Shown here piece after piece: positions 58,216 to 64,000 of a stretch of 64,000 bases of DNA. This DNA is from Paralichthys olivaceus (taxonomy: Eukaryota; Chordata; Actinopteri; Pleuronectiformes; Paralichthyidae): contig NC_091098.1 in NCBI RefSeq assembly GCF_024713975.1, forward strand, positions 14,060,316-14,124,315, read 5' to 3'. Each line of letters opens with the position of its first letter. Positions within the stretch are counted from its first letter, which is position 1. Made by a program: the position numbers and the translations under genes. Under the pieces are notes generated by a model. The model was not told the DNA's origin. It did not search any database and saw nothing but the letters and a program-made list of their open reading frames with translations.

Positions 58216-61208
58216 CTACAAAAAAACAGAATGAAAAGTTAATATATGGTAAGATTAGTGTGAAAAATTTTTTTGCACATGATTAGACTCCAGGTCCAGT
58301 GTGTAAGATTTAGGTGAAAGGGAACTATTAGGAGAAATTTAACATAGAATAATCCTCATGATGATTTCAATAGTTAATTTAATCTAAATTGTATGAATTG
58401 TAGTTTTCTTTACCCCAGAAAAGGCCCTTTATATTTAAATACTTTATATGTACATGGAGGGGACCCTCTATGGAGGCACCCATGTGTTTTACATTAGTCC
58501 AGACTTGACAAACTAAACACCTTTTGAGTTTTTATGACAACTGAAGCTACCACAGGTTCTTTTTCACTTTCAGAAGGGGATTGTGAGGTGAGGGGTGTTC
58601 AGCTGCAACATGCAACTTCAACACTAGATATCACAAAATTCTACACACTGAACCGTTAATTTGTAAATTAGATCAAACCAATACTGACACAACTTATTAG
58701 TTGAGTAATTTTGTTATGGTATTTAATCATTAATAATCAGAACAGAAAAAGCACACCACCAGCTGAGACTTAATATCTGTCCTGATCATTCATTTTCATT
58801 CATATTAATGCTCATTGATTTGCACCTTGTTGACACATGTAGAATAAATCTATCTAAGGTCCATGGTTTAATATGACATCTTCCTCATCTTCATTTATGT
58901 TGAAGTATTAAGTATTGTACAAGTGCAGCAGATGATGTTTTACAGCGTCCAGAGGGTGGCAGCATAACCACACAAATGACAAAACACTCCTGTGCCAAGA
59001 CTTTTGAGCAGAGGCGTTCATTCTTTGATTCTGGATCATTCTCAGCAGCTTTTCTAGATTTACTGAGCTCGACAAGCATTCATCAAAATAACCACAGAAA
59101 AAAATGTTGGATTAATGAAAACTGAGAAAACGGAGAACAGGTGCAACAAAAGACAAAAGGTCTGTGCTCACCCTGACTCAGACTCCAGGCACACAGTCGG
59201 AGCGTCTGTTGGGTCTCTGGAGAGAGCTGCAGCTTGTTTGGCCAGAACTGACACAACACCGCCATGTTCATCAGACAGCGAGCCGCGGCCTGGTGATTTG
59301 TGAAATTTAAAGGAATGTCACAGTGAAATACTTGAGACACATCAATCATAACACAAATATGGATTCAACTTATTAATAACTTGTTATTTACAATTTGTTT
59401 ATTTCTATTGGAAGCTAATAGCTGCCTTTAACACTTGAGAAGTCAAATCAACATGTTTTTGTCATATTTCTCATTTTACAATTGGGTTTTTGTTGAGACA
59501 AAACAAACCAGATCTTATATGAAAATTAGTGTTGATTTCAGTGATGCTGTCTCTCAGATTTTGTTACCTTTAGACAGACCCAGGCTTTATCTGTCCCCCT
59601 TGTCTCCCTGGGTTTCTATATTTAAGTATAACTGAGAAATAGCAAAAGTAAACACAATGTTTGTGTCTTTCTTAGTGATAGAGGGATTTTCAGCTTGGTG
59701 GCTGCAGTAATCTGGTTGATAAATGTATTTACTTTCAACACAAGTTATCTATACTGCTATTCCAATATTTCAAATACTATTTATACCAACAATAAATCAG
59801 GGTTCTATAAAGCAACATAATCAGTCAATTGTGTATGTTTCATGTGTAGAAAACAAGTAGTGAAACATAACTAACTACATTTACAATTTTTCCACCTCTA
59901 CTTTGCAGATATACAAACTATACTCCACAAATTTAATATGACGAATAATTTTAGATTAAGTTCATCCTGCAGTTTTACTTCAAATAATTTACTTCAACCA
60001 TTAACAGTTTTTAGTCAAACATAAAGATTGGCCCTTTCCACCTGGCTTTAAATTTAGGTTGCCCCATGATTTTATTTATATTACCTCTGGCAAGGTTGTT
60101 TTTTCAACCATGTTTGCTGTTTGCTAGTTTATTTGTGAGCATGTTTGCACAAAAATTGATTTTTGTGCAAACATGCTGGAGGGGTGGGGCCTGGGCCTGA
60201 GAAGAACACATTACATTTTGGTGTGGATGTGGATTAAGGCAGGGGGTTCTCGAAGTGGGGTCTTTTTGCCAGGGTCTTGGACAAAAAAGGGGAATCATTT
60301 ATTTTCACCATATTTTTATCCTTATGTAACACACTGACAGAATGTTTGACTATTTTGAAATTGAAGTCCTTCTTGTAATACAATCTTGTCAAATGGGGGT
60401 CTGTTGTATAGATAGTGTACTTTCAAGGATCCTTGAAGTGCAAAAGTTTGAGATCAACTTGATTAAGGGGCAGATCCAGGATTTATGGCAAATAAATCAC
60501 CTTTTCTTTTATATTTCTACAGTCAGAACTGGTCAATCATGTGCAGGATTAATTGGCCATGGCAGAGTTATGCTCTCTATCAAGTGTCATTCTTTTCAAA
60601 GCATTTTTACTGCATTCATATATTTTTAAATTTTCTCTTAAATCTCAAATTTCTCTTGGATTGACTTCCCTTTTATCATGGCACTAACTGTGTCTTTGCA
60701 TATTCTTCTATTGCTATTGTGCAGTGACTGTAAAGCATGTATGGTCAACACCAGTAGTTTTTAAATGTGCATAACAATTATCTATATCTGAAGTTAGGAC
60801 TGGGCAATAAAACAATATCACAATATAATTCCAATAAATAGTTATATAACAAAAGTTCAACATATATGGATATAATGCCAATGCATTGTGCAAACAGTGA
60901 GGAGGTATAACACATAATTGATCCACCTCAGCTTTGTAAAATGTTGCTTAAAATCACAAATCTATACATTTTACATTTGAATCAGTATTACTAGTATTAC
61001 TTTTGGGGGATTTGACAGCAGCAAACACAGTTTATTTAAAGCTCAGCCGACAGATTTGACTTCTCCTTCGGTCAGAGGTCAGTTTGGTGAGAAGACATTT
61101 CAGAGCTCACACAGAACAAGAATCTGACTCAGTGTTTACTTACAGCCCAGGTTGTGTCCTTGTTGGTCCGTGCAGAGCACACCGACAACTGCTGGGTTCT
61201 TCATGCTG

Positions 61209-61266
<58 letters not shown>

Positions 61267-61281
61267 AGACACACACACAGA

Positions 61282-61344
<63 letters not shown>

Positions 61345-61371
61345 ACACACACAGAGACAGACAGACAGACA

Positions 61372-61441
<70 letters not shown>

Positions 61442-61544
61442 GAGAAAAGTCGTGTTTAACACCAAACCATCTCACACACGCCCTCACACACAGGCTGGTG
61501 TTCACCTACGTGTCATCCAGGTGCTGCTCCAGAGTCGACTCCAT
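58155..61544 (-). CDS. lamtor5: LAMTOR5 (HBXIP), Ragulator complex subunit (4 exons)
   Basis: Complement join 61544-61510, 61205-61144, 59289-59172, 58215-58155: 276 nt, 91 aa, the same length as human. A roadblock-fold subunit of the pentameric Ragulator, which anchors Rag GTPases on the lysosome and supports amino-acid signalling to mTORC1. Recognised by [53 protein letters not shown] and the C-terminal [10 protein letters not shown]. All introns are GT-AG and the frame is intact. The second Met (residue 13) begins exon 2 after one base. Intron 1 is only 304 nt and about three quarters of it is a TG array. Confidence 0.96.
58291..58659 (-). mobile_element. MITE-like repeat family A, copy 2 (inverted)
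   Basis: Ends AGGTCCAGTGTGTAAGAT and, inverted, TTAACGGTTCAGTGTGTAGA. The interior mirrors 27987-28374 (AAACACCTTTTGAGTTTT, CAACTTCAACACTAGATATC). Lies in lamtor5 intron 3. Confidence 0.75.
59172..59289 (-). CDS. lamtor5: lamtor5 coding exon 3
   Basis: Acceptor ATCACCAG, then residues 33-72 ([19 protein letters not shown] through VCLESES), donor GTGAGC. Carries most of the roadblock-fold core. Confidence 0.96.
60075..60600 (+). repeat. dispersed repeat family C, copy 4, near full length
   Basis: Starts TACCTCTGGCAAGGTTGTTT, continues with GGGGTGGGGCCTGGGCC, GAAGAACACATTACATTTTG, GGGGCAGATCCAGGATTTAT and ends GGCAGAGTTATGCTCTCTAT. A hairpin occupies the position where other copies carry the GCAAGATTACGCAAAAA block. 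Confidence 0.6.
60138..60177. repeat. near-perfect inverted repeat, 18-bp arms
   Basis: Arm AGCATGTTTGCACAAAAA (60138-60155) and its exact inverse (60160-60177), separated by TTGA, whose outer bases can pair too. Confidence 0.95.
60797..60960 (+). repeat. dispersed repeat family B, copy 4
   Basis: Contains GGACTGGGCAATAAAACAAT, GTGCAAACAGTGAGGAGGT and ATAACACATAATTGATCCACC in the order of copies 1-3; the 3' half is missing. Confidence 0.68.
61144..61205 (-). CDS. lamtor5: lamtor5 coding exon 2
   Basis: 62 nt, residues 12-33 ([20 protein letters not shown] and GC). The acceptor is TGTGGCAG, directly after the TG array; the donor is GGGCT|GTAAGT. Confidence 0.95.
61210..61438 (-). repeat. (TG)n array forming most of lamtor5 intron 1
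   Basis: On the plus strand (CA)n with GAGA and (CAGA)n interruptions, 229 bp. Read on the coding strand it is TG/TC-rich and contains no AG before the acceptor. Confidence 0.97.
61510..61544 (-). CDS. lamtor5: lamtor5 coding exon 1
   Basis: 35 coding nt, [11 protein letters not shown] plus two bases of Thr12, donor AC|GTAGGT. Confidence 0.94.
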
Positions 61545-61740
61545 CTTTAACACAGGCAGAAACTTCAGAAACAACAAGTTCTGCTCGAAAAGTTCTTCTT
61601 GTTGTGGCTCACTGCAGCTTCCTCACAGCTTCCGGCTGCAGTCAGGTGACCATCACATGGTCTACGGGTCCCTATGAGGAGCAAACTGCACGGAGCGCGA
61701 TTTAATACGAGTTTAAACAAGACGGAGCAAAGTGAGATGT
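61545..61740 (-). promoter_or_regulatory. lamtor5 5' UTR / promoter interval
   Basis: Moderately GC-rich between the start codon and the TAGA array. It includes an ETS-type CCGGAAG on the coding strand (about 61629-61635). The start site is not resolvable. Confidence 0.45.
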
Positions 61741-61889
<149 letters not shown>

Positions 61890-62508
61890 GGAAAGATGTT
61901 CATGTCTTTTCACTAAGAAATGAAATCATGTCTAGAAACAAAAATAAACATTTGTCCCAATCATGACAGAGTAACGATTCAGCATGATAAACACTTTAAA
62001 CTTTGACCAATGCAATGCAAACTTTACCAATTAGTTTTCTTTATTGTTCATAAAGGTGTTAATACAATCAGTATAAATCAGACAACTTTTATGATGGATT
62101 TCGGTAATGTGTTGTTCTTAAAGTCGGCCGCTGGCCAACACCAGTTGGCTCACGTCCCTGCATGATTTCTGCTGCCTGTCCCGACACAGTGAGGCTTCAC
62201 CGCTCCTGCTGACGGGGCAGAAAAGGCTGAATGTAATTATGTGGCCACTGCATTGGAGGAATCCATCACCTGTGCAGCAGCAGGATACTGTCCCACTGAC
62301 TAACTCATGGGATACACAGCCCCTCCTCTTTAATTCTTCTCTCTCTTCCTCCCCTTCTCTATCACTCATATTTCTTTTTCCACTGCTTAAATCAGCAGAG
62401 CCCGGCCGCCTCCGCTGACAGCCTGCTGCCCATCACTGTCCGAGCATACACGTAGACAAACACACTCATACAGGTGCAGGTTTACACATCTGGCAAAATA
62501 TCTTCTTC

Positions 62509-62594
<86 letters not shown>

Positions 62595-63394
62595 AAAACT
62601 GCAGATGAGACAAACTGAACCTCAAATAGAAATCGGACTCAGTGTCGATGTATCATCATCCTGCCATACCCAGTATAATGGCTTCCATAATTCAGATATA
62701 TCGGGACTCATTGTTCATATTCTTGTTTCGATTTAGTGACAATATGGCTTAATAAGTAATGTCAGAGAGTTGAAGCAGGTTCTTCATTTGTTTTCTAATG
62801 AAATAAATGTCAAATTTATTTAGACCTGGAAACAAACCAAGTTCTCTTTCATTCAAAATGACCCCATCTGGCATCTTCTGGACAGAGGTAACACATGTTT
62901 ACATTTATTTCTACGATATGCACTAAAACCATCTTTAACAACATACACCCAACAGAAGTTACAGAGTAGCTTCTGTGACAAAGCAGACTGTGGCCTCAGA
63001 TGCCTTATTCTCTCAGCATGGGATAACAGGTGATACAGCTAAGGATGACAACAGATGGCAGTACTGGCACACATATCCCTTAATAAAACAAGGAATATCA
63101 CTTCCCAGCATATAGAAAGGTTTTATTTGAAGCCTGGTCCATGAGTCAGCCTGGGATCATTTCAGTGAACTTGATAAATGGCTGCGAGATTCATTTCACT
63201 TCATAGCAATGTCATCAGTTTCTAGTCCATATAATATGTGTGGGTTTGAAATATTCGAGTCATGGAAACTCTGTCAAACCTCACAGCATGTAAGAGGGCT
63301 ACGGTGACCCTCCATCAGCCATCGTCCTGAAGAGCAAGATGACGAAGCATCTGAGGAGACAGTCAGGGAGGGCGTGGGGAGATCTCAGACATGA
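61890..63394. other. lamtor5-prok1 divergent intergenic region
   Basis: About 2 kb separates the two divergent start codons. It holds one CA array and a GC-richer patch at about 62100-62420 without a credible ORF. Confidence 0.55.
62511..62588. repeat. (CA)n microsatellite
   Basis: About 39 CA units preceded by a TTC repeat. Confidence 0.96.
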
Positions 63395-63412
63395 GGGGGG
63401 GGCGGGTTGGGG
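63395..63412 (+). promoter_or_regulatory. G-quadruplex-type motif upstream of prok1
   Basis: G8-C-G3-TT-G4 meets the four-run pattern. It lies about 175 nt upstream of the prok1 ATG; a CCCCCACCCCACC element follows at about 63448. Confidence 0.5.
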
Positions 63413-63584
63413 TCGGAGTTGGGTAAAGAGAGGGAGAGAGTGTGGCTCCCCCACCCCACCTCTGAGGAGTTCTGGGAAGCTTCATGATTGACTGGAGAGT
63501 CGTGGATCCGGAGTGAGGTGGCGGAGAGTGTGTAACAGCAGCTGTTGTCCAGTGTTGCGAGAACCCAGTTCTCCTGTTGCTGTC

Positions 63585-63659
63585 ATGGGCTTCACGGCGG
63601 TGCTGCTGTCCCTCCTCCTGGTGTCTCTGAGCTGGTCCAGAGGAGCCATCATCACAGGG
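63585..63659 (+). CDS. prok1: prokineticin 1, signal-peptide exon (partial gene)
   Basis: 25 codons, MGFTAVLLSLLLVSLSWSRG then AIITG, followed by the donor GTGAGT at phase 0. Prokineticins are small secreted cysteine-rich ligands of the GPCRs PROKR1/2. The family's mature N-terminus is AVITGA, and exon 1 ends right after its Gly as here; the residue at mature position 2 is Ile instead of Val. prok1 rather than prok2 is inferred from position next to lamtor5 and slc16a4. The cysteine-rich exons lie to the right of the window. Confidence 0.87.
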
Positions 63660-64000
63660 GTGAGTGAGGGGTTTCAGACTATGCTGCACAGTCCTGATGT
63701 TATTTATTTGATCATATATTATTGTGTAACCACTTTTAAATGAGTGACTAATTACTCTGATGATTAATCTAATTAGATTTTACATTGTTATTGTCATCCC
63801 TTTCTATGATTGTTTTCTGTCTTTTCTGTAAAGTTGAATATACTGTGTGTTTTTGCACTGAAATTAAAATGATTTACTTTTGTAATAATGACTTTAACTA
63901 ACAATTATCTGCATTATTGGATAGTCTGATTGTTATTTGTATAATTAATCAAATAATGAAGTAACATGTAAATAGTCAGAAATTATTGTTTCATGACATG
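63660..64000 (+). other. prok1 intron 1 (partial)
   Basis: AT-rich, no second exon before the window ends. Confidence 0.8.

Larger units (their letters stand above)
59290..61143 (-). other. lamtor5 intron 2
   Basis: Contains repeat family C copy 4 (with an internal hairpin) and family B copy 4; otherwise AT-rich. Confidence 0.75.

Noticed and set aside
61136-61677. Cys-Val, Thr-His and similar dipeptide ORFs over the CA/TG arrays
   Set aside because: Pure translation of microsatellite. Only the 62-nt lamtor5 exon 2 at the edge is coding.
62118-62369. 83-codon minus-strand ORF upstream of lamtor5
   Set aside because: Charged start arises from a CCTCTT-rich patch, there is no paired splice site, and it does not resemble a protein.

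Overview
The window is a vertebrate nuclear locus, almost certainly from a ray-finned (percomorph-type) fish. Genes are split by GT-AG introns, protein-coding sequence is sparse, CA/TG microsatellites are abundant, and several short dispersed repeats resemble elements I know from teleost genomes. Gene content matches the human 1p13 neighbourhood that carries ALX3, RBM15, SLC16A4, LAMTOR5 and PROK1. No mobile-element protein, CRISPR array, rRNA or tRNA was recognised.

Layout. 1-11 kb: mostly intergenic, with microsatellites, a MITE-like element with ~55-bp inverted ends (5571-5923) and one unassigned exon-like ORF (3045-3190). 11.2-16.3 kb (+): alx3, a four-exon aristaless-like homeobox gene. 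16.3-21.3 kb: intergenic, with a decayed MITE. 21.3-24.0 kb (+): rbm15 as one uninterrupted ORF behind a CCAAT / GC-box / YY1-type promoter. 24-33.4 kb: the rbm15 3' region, a possible first exon of an unknown secreted protein (27140-27257), and repeats. 33.4-57.2 kb (-): slc16a4 (orphan transporter MCT5), eight coding exons and probably two 5' non-coding exons. 58.2-61.5 kb (-): lamtor5, four coding exons, whose first intron is mostly a TG microsatellite. 63.6 kb (+): the signal-peptide exon of prok1; the rest lies beyond the window.

The genes are not one pathway. alx3 is a craniofacial and mesenchymal transcription factor. rbm15 is an RNA-binding adaptor of the m6A writer complex. slc16a4 is a 12-TM transporter-like protein, lamtor5 a Ragulator subunit acting at the lysosome, and prok1 a secreted peptide ligand. 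Their proximity reflects conserved synteny. In my recollection of the human order, UBL4B, SLC6A17 and KCNC4 lie between ALX3 and RBM15; here only 5 kb separates the two and none of the three was recognised.

The observations I rate highest are the lamtor5 intron whose 3' splice site is embedded in a ~230-bp (TG)n array with no intervening AG, the missing TM8 arginine in slc16a4, the possible orphan secreted-protein exon at 27.1 kb, a 44-bp AT palindrome and a 27-G homopolymer in slc16a4 intron 1, a hairpin that replaces part of a dispersed repeat at 60.1 kb, and a small hAT-like element with a near-perfect 8-bp target duplication. All exon models come from reading splice sites and frames by eye plus family knowledge; no alignment or search was run.
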